From contig JAJEKV010000026.1 in assembly GCA_021234155.1 (NCBI GenBank), forward strand, positions 3,038,001 through 3,102,000: DNA of 64,000 bases. Reading direction: 5' to 3'. The notes beneath the pieces were generated by a model. The model was not told where the DNA came from. It was given only the letters and a program-made list of their open reading frames with translations, and searched no databases. Made by a program: the position numbers and the translations under genes. The DNA is from Isoetes taiwanensis. Lineage: Eukaryota > Streptophyta > Lycopodiopsida > Isoetales > Isoetaceae. Of this stretch, positions 1-11,803 are shown in pieces; the stretch's first letter is position 1; each line of letters begins with the position of its first letter.

Positions 1-686
1 AAAGAAGTTGGCTTATTGGTAAAGGTGTTGGCTTGGGTGCAGAAGGTCAGGGGTTCAATCCCATGATGCACCTTTTTCTTAAAAGAACTGCTAACTAGAC
101 AGAACAGAATATCAGATATGTATAACAAAATAATAGAACATATATTGCTATATAAAGATAGTTGGCAAGATGGAAAGAGTGTTGGGTTGGAAGTAAGAGG
201 TCAAGGGTTCAAAACGCGGGCGGAAAACCGAAAATTTTTTTTTTAAAAAAAAAAAAAAACGGACGCGTATTTTTATACGGCGGACCGTATGGGGCGTGGC
301 GATGTTTATATCAAAGCGTTTATTTTCAAAAGAAACACCCTCGGATACCTCAGTAGCCCCTTTTGTTTTTTTTCTGACTGTTGTCCGTTTTGCCTCGGGA
401 GACGTGCCCCCTAGGGTATTTGAGAGGTGCCCGATCCATTGGAACCGTTTTCGCCTTCATCCGAACTACGTACAAAAAGTTATAGCTCTTCCAAACTTAG
501 GTCTTCCAGTCGCCCTAAACTTCTTAAGAACTTACAATTTATTACATCCACCTAACACAGAACTAAATCACCAAAAAGTTAAGCAGTCCAACGAGCCTAA
601 ACTCCCACTCAACTACCGAGCTAACGGGTTAAAGATTTGGTCAGTGCTATGATTCCGGTCAACCAAAATCATGGCTCTGATACCAC
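1..686 (-). mobile_element. Internal 5' region of a minus-strand LTR retroelement (cut by window edge)
   Basis: This stretch lies directly downstream, on the minus strand, of the LTR that ends at 687. Bases 674-685 read on the minus strand as TGGTATCAGAGC, the usual plant retroelement primer-binding site complementary to the 3' end of initiator methionine tRNA, separated by one base from the LTR. No gag or pol domain can be read in the part that remains. Two segments (about 30-72 and 175-215) contain a B-box-like GGTTCAA sequence and may be tRNA-derived SINE pieces inserted into the element. The short open frames here have no recognisable family. Confidence 0.6.
674..685 (-). other. Retrotransposon primer-binding site
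   Basis: The minus strand reads TGGTATCAGAGC one base after the LTR end (...CGTCACA). This is the classical initiator-tRNA-Met primer-binding site of plant LTR retrotransposons. It fixes the orientation of the element: the LTR is to the right and the internal region to the left. Confidence 0.85.
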
Positions 687-1527
687 TGTGACGCTCCCTG
701 AACATATACGACCCTCGGACGTATACATACGGGGACTTTCCCCTCCCATGGCGACCAACTCGCCATGAGCAGGGCCCTCCGTCTATTTCGGGCCATCTAT
801 AATATGATGCCCGAAAGAAGGACACGAAGGGGTCATTCGGCCCACGCCTTCAATGGGGCTCCTACGTCGCGGAAGCGTGAATACATGTTAGCACACATCA
901 AAGCACAATTTCATTATTTTTGGACTTTCCCCAAGTCCATACAGTTCCCAAATTACCTCGAACAAGGATCTAAAGTGTACATTCTCATCCAAAATATAAA
1001 GAACGCTGAAAGAATTGTAAGCTAATATAGCTTGAACCCCCAACTATTTGATACCCATACAACTATTTAATAAAAAATATTATAAAATACATGGTTATAT
1101 AATATGTGTTTTATAACATATTATACTATCCACGATGTAAGTTTTTATTTTCCATGTGCCATGTTAATGAAAATTGGGCGACCGCCCTATTTGCACATGC
1201 TGCATTGCAATCAACAACATTGATCATTATCTACAACATTGGTAATATTAAAAAATGAAGCATATAACTTCCAATGGAAAAAATAAACCCTCTAAATATC
1301 ACAGGTTGACTTTATCTACAATTATTAACGGAAAAAAAAAAAATCCTCTAAATGTCAAAAGCCAGTTTCGAACTCAACACTCGAAACACACAAGACGAAA
1401 GCCTTAAACACAAGGCCAATAAGCAATTGTTGGTTTTTGTCATTTTAAACAATTAGATAAACGATATTCATTAAATAGAATATTAAAAAGAAAAAATTCA
1501 AAACCCTAAACCTAAACCTAAAAGTAG

Positions 1528-1657
1528 ATGTCGACGGCAATATCCTCCGCCGCTTTCTTCTCTCGTCATCTCAATGACCAGCTGAACAAAATGGAGGAGG
1601 CGGAATCAGGTTGCGGAATCAGGTTGTGTATTTGCTCCAAAAGCGGTTTACAAAGAG
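1528..1657 (+). CDS. Possible first exon of a captured gene fragment
   Basis: An ATG at 1528 opens a 43-codon frame beginning MSTAISSAAFFSRHLNDQ, followed by a good splice donor (AAAGAG, then GTAAAC at 1658). The residues before the donor are rich in Ser, Ala and basic residues without early acids, like an organelle-targeting leader. This is weak evidence. It is preceded by telomere-like repeats of CCTAAA typical of plant 5' leaders. A second open frame at 1762-2064 starts with a strongly hydrophobic stretch (LLLLLAVIFCFCLHLV) and could be a later exon in another frame or chance. The function is unknown; it may be host sequence picked up by the surrounding transposon. Confidence 0.25.
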
Positions 1658-2552
1658 GTAAACGTTTTGTGGATTTGCTCTAAAAGCAGTTTGCATATCT
1701 GTATCTCTTCCTGCAAAGAGGAATTTCAAAGCAAAGAGGAATTTCAAAGCAATATCCTGCTATGAAGCTACCTGTGTCTCTTCTTCTGCTTCTGGCGGTG
1801 ATCTTTTGCTTCTGCCTCCATTTGGTACTCAAGGACGAATCATATCCGGTAAGAACCCTCAGTGCGCCATATGCAAATGTTTCTACCTTCTGTTTCGAAT
1901 CTGTAGATTGCTTGGGAACTTCTGCAATGCCAAAACATAGACAAAAGATGTGCTTGCATAGACAAAAGATAGAAAGATTCAGATTGCAAGATCATAGATC
2001 TGTTCATAGTTTGGTTTATTCTTCTGTTTGGTTTCTTGTTGCAGGAACACAGGTGAAGGAATAAGGGCCAGCCAGCTTTAGAACTACTGCCACTCTAAAA
2101 TCGGGCGACTGCCAGTGTTATAAGACCAACAAAATGGTCATTTTTCTTTCATGATTAATTTTATTATGATCAAATTGGGCGTTCGCCGGATTTGAAGCAG
2201 GAACGCTTGCAGGAATACGCCTGGGACTTCAGAAAAACAAGCTCATAAGCTTGCAGAATGGGATAAGCTAGTCTAATAGCTTACTGTAGTGTCCCACAAA
2301 TTGGGCGATCGCCCAATTTAAAAGAGAATTGATTGTAGGAAAACAAGCAGATAATATACTCATTATATTTCTGAGCCCCTAATTTGTGTGAGCCGTTAAT
2401 TCTTGTGCATGTATTTTTCAATTTCTTATCTTGAAATAGAATGCTCAACAAACATTCTAATCTTGTTCCTTCTTACTTTTCTAAGAATTGGGCATGCTAG
2501 CGAGGCACAACAAATTGGCACTTACGAGGCAGACACACCAAATCGGGCGCCC

Positions 2553-2740
2553 GCCCGATTTGTCCCGATTTGTGCATAAGGAATCTCCATAGAACATACA
2601 GGGAAAACATAATGGGGCAGGCAAGTTAGATGTTCAGTACTAAGCACATAACAAATTGGGCGCCCGCCCGATTTGTGCATGAGGAATCTCCATACAACAT
2701 ACAGGGGAAGAAGACCTAATGGGGCGGGCCAATTTGGCGG
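2553..2740. repeat. Imperfect tandem duplication, about 110-bp unit
   Basis: The segment with 'tgtgcataaggaatctccat' near 2571 recurs near 2674 ('tgtgcatgaggaatctccat'). Both are preceded by a family A palindrome and followed by similar 'acataca' and 'aatggggc' tracts. The duplication carries the palindrome with it. Confidence 0.75.
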
Positions 2741-3473
2741 CCACCCAATTTACATGTCCATTAGAAGGGAAAATATGTGTGGAATATAAGTATTAGAATG
2801 TATGGAAGGCAAGTTTTGAGAGCTAGACATCAAATTGGGCGCTCGCCCAATTTGCATGCCTAATACAAGAAAACAATTAAAAGAGATTAACTTAAAATAA
2901 AAGAAAAGTTGTAAATGAATAATATATGGCAATGGTCGTGTTCAAGGCAAAAATAATAAAAATAGGAGGGCTCCAAATTAGCCACCCCCTTCCAAGTGAC
3001 AACCCAATCTTATTAAGTAAAAGTAAGCCTTGTTAAAGCAAAATACAACATGCACACCCAACAAAAGGGTAAAAGAAAAACAAGGGCCATGCACCATTGA
3101 AGTGGGCATATAAAGCCAATAGAACAATCTATACAAAAGGAATAAAAACACTAACAAATGATATAAAAGGAATAAAAACACTAAGGAAGGAGATATGCTA
3201 ACCTTTGGCGGCCTTGGACATGCAAAAACACCTCAAAATGTTCTCTAGAAGATGGGCGCCTTTATGAAACATGGAAAAACACCTCAAAAGGTCCTTCAGA
3301 AGATGGTCGCCTTCAAGGAAGAGGAGCAGATAAGGAGGAGGACGAGGAGGTTGCATGCGTGATGGGGAAGTGGCATGCTCATAATGAAAGGTCCATGCGT
3401 AGTTAGTGCCCATAGAGCGTGTCAGATTAAATGCACCTTAACATGACCATTTCAAAATTCAAAAAAAAGATGC

Positions 3474-3612
3474 CACGTGGACCATTCACGTGGTTGTTGA
3501 GATTCAAAATTTGAATTTCCCCCCTCAACTCAATATTGTCGTGTGGACCATTCACGTCATTATTGAGATTCAAAATTCAAATTCAAATTTCCCCCCCTCG
3601 ACTCAATATCGC
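3474..3612. repeat. Two tandem copies of a roughly 66-bp unit
   Basis: The unit contains 'tggaccattcacgt', 'ttgagattcaaaat' and a run of C followed by 'ctcaat'. It occurs at about 3477-3540 and 3543-3607. The open frames read across it are repeat artefacts. Confidence 0.7.
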
Positions 3613-4871
3613 CAAGCACTTGCTATCCATTCCATATTCGAAGCGTCTACACTACGAGTCATTGCCGCTCTCGACTAAACCATTTTTTGCTAGCGTAATG
3701 TGTCATGACTTTCGTGATTTGCAATTCAAGGTTGTCATTTTATTGCAATTCTAGATATATTTTAGTGTAATTTTAATTTCGAATGGAGAATAGATCTCCT
3801 TTATCTAGTGCTCTAAGTACCCATGTTTCTCTTTCGTTGAGAGTTGCAGCATGCATTGCCACACTAATAATGAGGTGATAAGACACACCCTCTGGCTTCA
3901 AGATGAGGTATGACTTTTTATTTTCGAAATGGCATAGCTACTTGTCATAGGGTTTGATTTAAGAATGAGCAAACAATGTTGTTGTCAATAATTTGTTCTC
4001 GCTACTAGCTTGGCTCAACTTGTGGTGATTGTAAGTCAACAGTGGGGCTCGATATCTTTGAAGACCAAATCTAGATGCACCTGAGATAAGGGAGACACCC
4101 AAATTTGTGCACGCATGGGGCCAATCTCACAAGATTGAAATGGGGGCGAAACTTGCGAAGCCCAAATAGGGCGGCGGCCAATTTGCAGCCAATTTTTTTT
4201 TTTTTTTTTTTCACATTTTTCCCATGTTTTCATATATTTTTCAGATGTGCAAGCTTGGAAATCGGCGGCCTTAATTTGTAATGATATATCTTTCAATTAT
4301 TTTGCAGATGATGAACATATTCAAAATGGACGTCTGGTTTCAAAAGGGTTTCTTGTTACGAGAATTCACAGCCACCTCATTTAGTCCCAACTGGCTCATA
4401 GCGTTGAAGAGGTATTTGAAGTCAGGGTAACACACTCTAGGAGATGCTAATTGCTGACAATAGAGGTATGACATTACAATAGCTTTGGGGAAAGATTTTG
4501 TATCATTATAGACCCGGGTGTTACAGTCTGTGGCCATTTTCTAGGATTGAACACTATGGACGTGTCCGACACCCAAGGGTTCCATCTGTTTAGCAATCTC
4601 AACTTTCATTTTTGGATTATTTCATTATATATGGACTACTACAATGCCAAAGCTACTGGACTTTGTGACAAGAAGGCACTTACATCGAAGTCGACATCAT
4701 CTATTCTCAGTATATCGGGGGACTCCTGTAAGAACATGAATGTCCATTTGACAAGCCATCCATGAAGATCTTACCGTGAAATTTCTCTTGCAACAAAATA
4801 GAAATAGGTATGTGATTGATATCTTTTATATATTTCATTAAACATGTGCATACCTCTGATATTGATGAGAG

Positions 4872-5216
4872 CTTGATCGGGCACATTGGGCCTTTTGTTT
4901 TTGGATGCCTCATCATGTACCACAAAGCGTCAAGCCGGTGTGGCCTGATGATGTCTTGTGTCCGACGTGGGTAGGGTATGCTATTGAAGAGCCCCAAATG
5001 GATGATAAGAAAGAGAACTTTGAGACTATCCAAGTGACTTGTTGGGAGCCTGTACCTGTGAGGAACCAGATGTACCCATCCAATTATGTCAATTGTTGGA
5101 AGAAGAGATGGAGGCCAACGACTGCAAGTGACCGTATAGAACTAGAGATTATCGACTATGCTTTCAAACAAGAAGAAGATACCCAATACTATCAAGATAC
5201 CCGTGCATGCTGCTGA
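4872..5216 (+). pseudogene. Coding-like fragment, unknown family
   Basis: A frame open from about 4872, with the first ATG at 4905, ends at a stop at 5216. It has balanced composition rich in Trp, Pro and charged residues (for example VGYAIEEPQMDD and CWKKRWRPTTASDRIELE), unlike the AT-rich random frames nearby. It lies 94 bases inside the right terminal repeat of the 901-5334 element. I do not recognise the family. It could be the last exon of a transposon gene or a captured host exon. Confidence 0.35.
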
Positions 5217-6681
5217 GGCATATGCAGCACTCGCAAGGGATGTCAATTAGTGTATGAAAAAGAGTCATTCATGCGACAATTTAAAAAATGGTCCATAAAT
5301 TCAGGTTTTGTCCAAAAATAATGAAATTGTGCTTATCATAAATCATATATAAATAACCACCACGAAGGGTGGCACATCCATCCAAGTACCAACGACAAAG
5401 AATATGCATCTGAACCTAAGAAAACACCCCAAACCCCAGGTTCTACCCCGGTTCAGACTCGATGAGGATGGACCGGCCGGCTCGGCCTCAAGAGATCAGC
5501 AGACAGAGGTATAACCTAGCGTTGGCTGGCATAGAACATCGGCTAGGGTTGTCCACTCCATCCGCCCCTCCTGTGCACACTTTGCAGATGAGTCCAATCA
5601 CGCTATGGCGTCACTATAGCCTTCCTGATCACGCTTGACTCAAGGTATCACCCTTCGAGGCCTACTACGGGGGTTCATGAAGTCCCGTCCGATGAGGCAG
5701 GCCTGGGGAAGCGTCCCCTTCCGGATCCACGGTGGTTCCATGGGTGGACTAGAGAATACGTGCGCATCAGCGACCCGCATCCGTGCGGACTTACTCCGCC
5801 CTAAATCTACTCAAAGTGCAAAGGTGCCCCATGCGGGTCACACCAACTACACCTGGGAGTGTCGGGACCCATACCCTTTGGATCGCCTAAGCTCAATTGG
5901 CCGGCTATTAGGCCTAGTCCACTTTGTAGGAGTCTCGGAGCCTTTTATGTTAGGTGCAAGACCCCACCCCACTTCACCATCAGTCCCTTGTTTGGTGCTA
6001 AGTCACTCCATAGCATCCACGACTCGGTGGGCTCTTGTGCACAGGCCGCATCTAATGGGAATAATACAGGGCTCTATCTAGGAGCATACTACAATACATG
6101 GGCTCAGAGGTCTCTACCCCCGTAATCCCCCATCTCCGGAGTGCTAACTAAGCAAAGAACTACTAAACCATCAACCAAAGCACGTACAGAGACTAGAGAT
6201 AAGAATACTCACCATATCAATCAAGGGTTAGTCTAACAGGTAAACCACAGAGAAAACAGAGAGAGAACACACCACAGAGAGGTGCTATGCTATAAATCAA
6301 CAAAGTAACCTACTGACTAACCGTCAAATCGGTCTTGGGCTGCTCCATCTCGACTAACTGAAGGGCGCCTGGCTGCTGCTGCTCCTCCTCCATCCCCAAT
6401 TGCTCCCAATTCGAATTGGGGCACAAAAGCCCTAATTTGGGTGTCCAAAATGGAAACCCTACCTTGCCCAATCGATTTGGGCCAGGTGGCATGTCATAAA
6501 TTAACTAATTTGGTATTTTAGCCCTTTTTAATATTAGGATAAGCCCTAAATTCGAATTAGGGTTTTGGTTAGGTTTCCACTTTATAATTTAATTATTAAC
6601 ATAGCTAACCATATTAATTATTCATAGTGACGTGTCACGTATTTATACTTAAATATGCGTATAAATATGTGGAACGTCACA

Positions 6682-8060
6682 CAGACTAACCATGACAGCT
6701 CATTGGACCTCAATTGATCAATACAAAAACCCCACCTGAGAATTTCTTCATATATGGACCTCTAGACCCCTTGCAATTGCATGCACCTCAAAAGATCAGC
6801 ATCTAGCTCTAGGAATCAAACTGCAAAAGAAGATATATAGTGCAGTCAGTTCTAACCCAGCATCATTATTTCTGTCATAACTGTCTCATACAAATGAATT
6901 CGGCCTGATGAAACCCAATTCGGAAAACTTGTTCAAAAATCTTTCCATAAAAAAAAGTCATCTAAAAAAGGATCTCTAATTGCCGAGATATGATGCTCAA
7001 AAATTCGGCCACCAAAAGTGCCCAGAATCTGCTCCTTTTGTTTTCATGCTATGCAAAAGCTCTTGCAAAAATCTTTTTTTAAAGAGGCAAAAACCCTTGC
7101 TTATATAAAGTGCATGCTGCATGTATGCCAAGTATTATAGTTTTAGAGTTTAATTTTGTTGGTGTGGCCTTGATGCTATGGGTAAGCATGATCAGATTTA
7201 GAAGAATTACGTGGCGTTGTGCATCTAGCAAGCAGTATTTACTCCACTATGAAGTTGATGGTAATATTTAGTGGTGTTTGGCCTTACCTTTGGTGTCTAG
7301 GCATCTTTCACTTATCCTTATTTGGGCTTGAAGAGGGGACGTTAAGGATTGTTATATTGCTTTTTTGTGAGTCCAGCCATTCTTTGCTTGCAATTTTAGG
7401 TAAGCTCTATGTTATTTTCTTGTCGAGATTTCTTGATGCTCTAGGTCTGTTGGCTATGAGATAGAATAGAACTAGAATAGAATATAATGGTTTTTGTCAT
7501 CCACGAAGACCAATTGGCTTATTGGACCTAATAAGAATAGAATAGATTTTGTAGCTTCCACGAAAGCAACAGACTTATTACTGTCCGGGTTAAAAAAGAA
7601 CTTCACCCCCAAAGGTTTTCGGAGGAAAATTATGGCAGTAATAAGAGTGATGCCAAACTATACAAATATACATATCGTGTAACACATATACAAGTCAGGC
7701 AAGTGTATGGGGACTTAACTGAACCCACACCTTTATAACCTCCTAGAGATATGATCCCAACATCCATATTGAAGCCATGCTTAATCACATGTAGCGGCTG
7801 ACCAGATCTGGCCAACTCAGCATAGCATGCCCGAATTTGATCATATGCCGTATACCTCTAGAGGGTATGACATTCATCCTCAAGAGCTTCCAATTGACAG
7901 CATTGACAAAGCCTGTCCTGCCTGGCTCCCCAATCCATCTACCTGTCTCAATTCGGAGAGGGTGTGCACCTGTACGAATCGAGGCAATGAGTCTGCTCCT
8001 TTTTCATAGGCAGATGGGTACGCAGGTAGCATTGTGGGCTCCGTTCTAATGTGGGATTTA
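6682..8060. other. No gene recognised
   Basis: AT-rich unique-looking sequence to the right of the LTR. The open frames at 7219-7464 and 7494-7682 are low-information and carry no motif. No RNA gene was found. Confidence 0.5.
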
Positions 8061-10660
8061 TGTGGCGTTGTCTTGACCTTCTCAAGAGCCCTGACATTCT
8101 AGAGCTTGTTGAGAAGCAAGCGTCAAGGTACTACCTCAAGCTGTGGCGATCTGCCTCTTTTTGCCTTTATACGAACCCGTGCTCTTGGACATTCCATCTA
8201 ATGAGCCATTGAGCTTGCATTTCCTTCCAACAGATCTTGAGGCACCGTGGCTTCATTGCCACGATATAAGCCAAGCTAGGGAAACGAGCATCGTCCATAG
8301 TGGTCACCTTCCAAAAGTAGACGATGTGCCAATGAATGGCCTCCCTCTGAAGGGGTAAGAAACCTGTCTCTTGCAACATGATTTGATATGGGACCATGGA
8401 CTTCACACTCGGTACTCGACCCAAGAAGACTTTCTGCACTTGCTCCAAGTCATTCCCGATAGTGAGAGATACTAAAGGGCCCCAAACCTTAACCTCGTTT
8501 AGAAGGACAAGCTCCACCAAGACTCTAAACAGGTGCGAATGATGGGCCCAATCATATAACTCTGATCTATTATAGCGTCTTCCAGCCCGCTATCGCTCGT
8601 AGATGAATGGAAGCATCTCAATATATAGTAGAGGGAAACTCCACTCCCAAATATTTATAGGTGCGTGCCATTTCCACATTTTGGCCCAGTAACTGAAGGA
8701 GGGAGCCCTTGGCTGACATGAAGATGATATGAGGACCACCTTAATTTTGGCATGTATGTCAGTTGCTTGACAAAATGTGTCCAGGACGCCAAGATGGCGT
8801 TGCGTGTCCACTGGAGTATAAGCTAGGAGATCCACATCATCAACATATATTAGCTGCCTGGTAATATGGTGCAGGAGGTGAGCTCCCTCGCCCCCATTTT
8901 TAGCAAGCCAGCTCTCCAACTGTTCAATCTATATTCCAAACAATGTAGGAGAGAGTGGGCATCCTCAATACTACTATCAAATGGCTGGCTTGTTAGCTCA
9001 ACTAGCCGGCCTCCAGCCGTTGCAATCTTGCCCACAGTTTTTTTCGAGGCACAGTCAAAATCCTTGGTGAAGTCCACAGAGCAGCAATACAAGTTTCGTC
9101 GACGGCTCCTACTATTTCCAATCAGGGTCCACAGTGTGAAGATGTGATCAATGGTTGAATGCTGCAGTCTAAGCCCCGCCTATGTGAGGTCCTGCACATC
9201 TGCTGCCTCTGCCCAAGCCGCCAACTGTTGATCGAGAATTCTGGCAAGTAGTTTCGCAAACACTAAACTTACCACAATTGTTCGGTAATTATCTCGACAA
9301 ATATGGGCATCTGCCTTGTATATGGGGACAACTCTGCTAGTGGTCCACTGCAGGGGGAAACAATTCTGTAATGCCCTTTTGAACATGGCAGTTAGCAATG
9401 GTACTATAGATGATCCTACCCACTTGAGTAGCTCTGCTTATATACCATCCAGGCCTGGCACTTTTCATTGGCTAGACTTGTAAGCCTTGGTCTACGTTTG
9501 CCTTTGTGATTTCTAACACCGGGTCCTGTTGTGGGATTACTGCTACTTGTGCCCCCTTAAGGATCGTAGAGCTACTGCAGCTATTACCCCCACTATTCTG
9601 GACATATGTTTTCTATAGGCTGTACTGCCTTTCTGAGCACCTTTCGCCAGAAGGTCTTGAGATGACGGTCCAGAAGGAAGAACATTTTCCCTTGTGGCTT
9701 TCTTAGCCTTAAGGAAAAGGCGGTATTGGTTGTTCGCATGGGGGCATAGAGCAGGGTATGTGACCTGGTAGAGCCAACGTTTGTGTTCCGTGCACTGAGC
9801 ACAAACCACTGGTATGCGATACGTGCCCCCAATGGCTCGTCGAGGGTGGCTTCTTTCAAAGCATCTTTTTGCAACAGCTTCGGGGACGCCAATCAGCATG
9901 TCCGCCTGTTGCTCTAGCATAGAAAACTGTAGAACTTCTGCCACCTGTGAGCATCCAAGCGTAAGCCTCTGCATGTTAATAGTCCAATCGCAGCTGAGCC
10001 ATGCAAGGAGGAGCTGCATAGGAGGTTGGAACGACTTATCAAGCTTGCTGCAAATATAATGGTAAATAATCTGCCTCCTCTCATCCCTACTGACTATTTC
10101 CACTCAAAAGTGCTTGATGACATGCATATCCTGCTCAGCCACCAACACATAGTCCCTCCTCGTTCTCCCCCCTACAAGTGTGCTTGCTAGAGGACAGCCA
10201 CTATGCCAGTCCATTGCAGATTACTGGGTCAAAGATACTGCAGAGCAACAACAACTGCCTACCATAGCGCGTGACTTGATTGTCATCTGATGCTATAGCC
10301 AAGATCCTTCTGAAGGGTGCAGTTGCAACACATAGTCAGCCAAGGGATCAAATCTCATGGGTTGTTCTGCGCCAGTGCGTGCATTGAAGTCTCCAATGAG
10401 TATGACTCTACCCAACTGCTTGTACTGCTGTATATCATCATAGAGATTGATATAAGGGTCTAGTCTATCCACATCTGAGTGGTTGTGATAAAAGTTTCTC
10501 TCAGCATGTGGGAAGTAGCAAGCCACCACAAAGAGAGGACTGTCGCTGCATTGCTGCATGCACACCCACAGGTACCAGTTGTGCTTGTCTGTCTTGCACA
10601 AGGAGATTGACTGTGCCAAGGCTGTTCAATAGTAGCAGGGGACACCCCGTGTCTCCACAT
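8060..10660 (-). mobile_element. Decayed LINE (non-LTR retrotransposon)
   Basis: Read on the minus strand, fragments occur in the order of a LINE ORF2. The apurinic endonuclease piece is at 10619-10293, with ILIGDFNARTG near its end. A linker follows at 10103-9543. Reverse transcriptase pieces follow: 9398-9180 (SRVVPIYKADAH, then CRDNYR and KLLARILDQQL), 9092-8850 (CSVDFTKDFD, the first catalytic Asp motif), and the catalytic box YVDDVDLLA near 8850. The C-terminal domain is at 8520-8167. The reading frame changes several times and stops are present, so the copy is inactive. Plus-strand frames in this stretch are shadows. Ends and target duplication were not located. Confidence 0.85.
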
Positions 10661-11250
10661 TCCTATGCACTCATTGAAGATGGAGTAGCGCTAGTATCCT
10701 GGCAAGTCGGGTTCATATCAGCGGCAAGTGAGTTGAGACTATCTCCTTTCCTTTCTACCATGGGAAGCCCCGACAATTCTAGGAAACCATGCAGAGGCAA
10801 AATTTCTATTTGCTGTTAGGAGCTATAGTGGCACATTTGGTAGTGGCGACACGGGGGGGAGGGGGGCGGGGGTGTGGGTGGAAGCAACATGCGACATGCG
10901 GGCAGCGGCAGGTGAGGCAACTGGAGTAGGGTGTGCACTTGTCGCAGGTGAAGCAGGGTCATGGGCTGGAGCTATTGGGGCCTCAACGGGAGGACACCGA
11001 GGTTTGCAGCACTCGTAGCATCGTTTGGCGGCTGGAAGATCTACATCTTGCCCTAAATCAGTCCTGCAACTCCTCCCTGTCTACGGACGCTCTTGACTTT
11101 GTCCAACTCATGCTAGGTATGCCGTTAAAAGGTGGGCCTATGCTAAAAGGCTTGCTTTTGATACTGATGATGTTATTTTGCCCTAGAGCAATGGTTTAAG
11201 AAACTGGTCAGGTATTGTGAGAGTGAGTCAGTTGCTAGTGCGACGACTTT
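10661..11250. other. No gene recognised; G-rich tract
   Basis: Contains a G-rich stretch at 10851-10883. The frame at 10933-11199 has no recognisable motif. It may be the untranslated leader of the LINE to its left, but nothing here proves that. Confidence 0.4.
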
Positions 11251-11518
11251 AGTGAGGAGAGGCAAGCTTGATCACGTACACTTACAAGCAATGTTCATGC
11301 TAGAAACACCTGCTGGAATGCTACAGAAAATGTTTTACATGGGAAGCTCAAAAACCTGCTGGTTGATTTCACTTGTGCTTGTAAATATGTTTGTGCTTGT
11401 ACGTGCAGGCAGGGCTGTTGGCAACGGAGGTATCGATATTGGCGGTGATGGGAAGCAACTGTCCTCTTCTACAGAGATGCCGACTGCTCCAGGGCCAAGT
11501 GCCATGAATCTCATCTCG

Positions 11519-11800
11519 AATGCAATGCCATCTCCAATAGCTTTTTTAGCTTCTGGAGAAAAGGTGCAGGTAGCTCTAGAGTTCTTTCTGGTACTGTTAA
11601 CATTAACATGTTGGCAGAATCGGTGGTTGCATTGTCTCTTCTAGATGCAATTGGAGAGCTGTTTGCTGCACTTGAGGAAGAAATCCAACACATGGAATGG
11701 GAAGAGGAGAAAGTAACCATGTCTGAGAGAGCATACTTAAGAGCGCATATGAACTTGGCAAGGGATCTCTTGTTTAGGCTCTGGCTAGGAGGCAAATAAC
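11519..11800 (+). CDS. Possible exon, unknown protein
   Basis: A plus-strand frame open from about 11519, with the first ATG at 11608, ends with the stop at 11800. Its residues look coding-like and helical: LLDAIGELFAALEEEIQHME, then MSERAYLRAHMNLARDLLF. No splice acceptor or promoter is clear and I do not recognise the family. The minus-strand frame at 11511-12038 overlaps it and contains poly-T-derived Phe and Lys runs, so I consider that one a shadow. Confidence 0.3.
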
Positions 11801-11803
11801 AAT

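Larger units (their letters stand above)
1171..4185. repeat. Dispersed palindrome family A (AAATTGGGCG + inverted copy)
   Basis: Copies of a 22-24 bp palindrome with half-site AAATTGGGCG occur at 1171-1192, 2171-2194, 2298-2319 (perfect), 2539-2562, 2652-2675, 2731-2751, 2831-2854 and 4163-4185, with a half copy near 2098. All lie inside the transposon at 901-5334. The two middle bases vary while the arms are kept. Confidence 0.85.
901..5334. mobile_element. 4.4-kb DNA transposon with 25-bp TIRs and 4-bp TSD, nested in an LTR
   Basis: Bases 901-925 (beginning AAGCACAATTTC) and 5310-5334 are exact inverted copies. They are flanked by ATCA at 897-900 and 5335-5338, a 4-bp target duplication. 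Joining the flanks restores an LTR sequence that aligns with the solo LTR at 59.4-60.9 kb, which is independent proof that this is an insertion. No transposase is recognised inside, so it may be non-autonomous or a gene-capturing element. It contains a possible 5' exon at 1528, a coding-like fragment ending at 5216, two small tandem duplications, and about nine copies of one short palindrome. A 4-bp duplication is known for superfamilies such as Sola and Ginger, but the TIR alone does not assign it. Confidence 0.8.
687..6681 (-). repeat. Long terminal repeat split by a nested transposon
   Basis: The LTR starts on the minus strand at 6681 with TGTGACGTTCC and ends at 687 with GGGAGCGTCACA, next to the primer-binding site. 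It is related to the solo LTR at 59429-60921. Shared landmarks are the segment 'cgaagggtggcacatc' (about 5367 and 59657) and 'agggttgtccactccatccg' (about 5546 and 59819). Subtracting the insertion at 901-5334 and one 4-bp target copy leaves 1557 bp, close to the 1493-bp solo copy. The open frames at 5635-6125 lie inside the LTR and are not regarded as genes. The bases after 6681 (CAGAC) would be the outer target duplication; its partner lies outside the window. Confidence 0.8.

Noticed and set aside
30-72. tRNA gene near the left edge
   Set aside because: Only a B-box-like GGTTCAATCC is seen; no complete cloverleaf can be drawn.
5635-6125. Two overlapping plus-strand frames of 148 and 88 codons
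   Set aside because: They lie entirely within the LTR and have counterparts in non-coding copies.
9543-10103. 186-codon minus frame as an independent gene
   Set aside because: It sits between the endonuclease and reverse transcriptase pieces of the LINE in the same orientation, so it is the linker region of that element.
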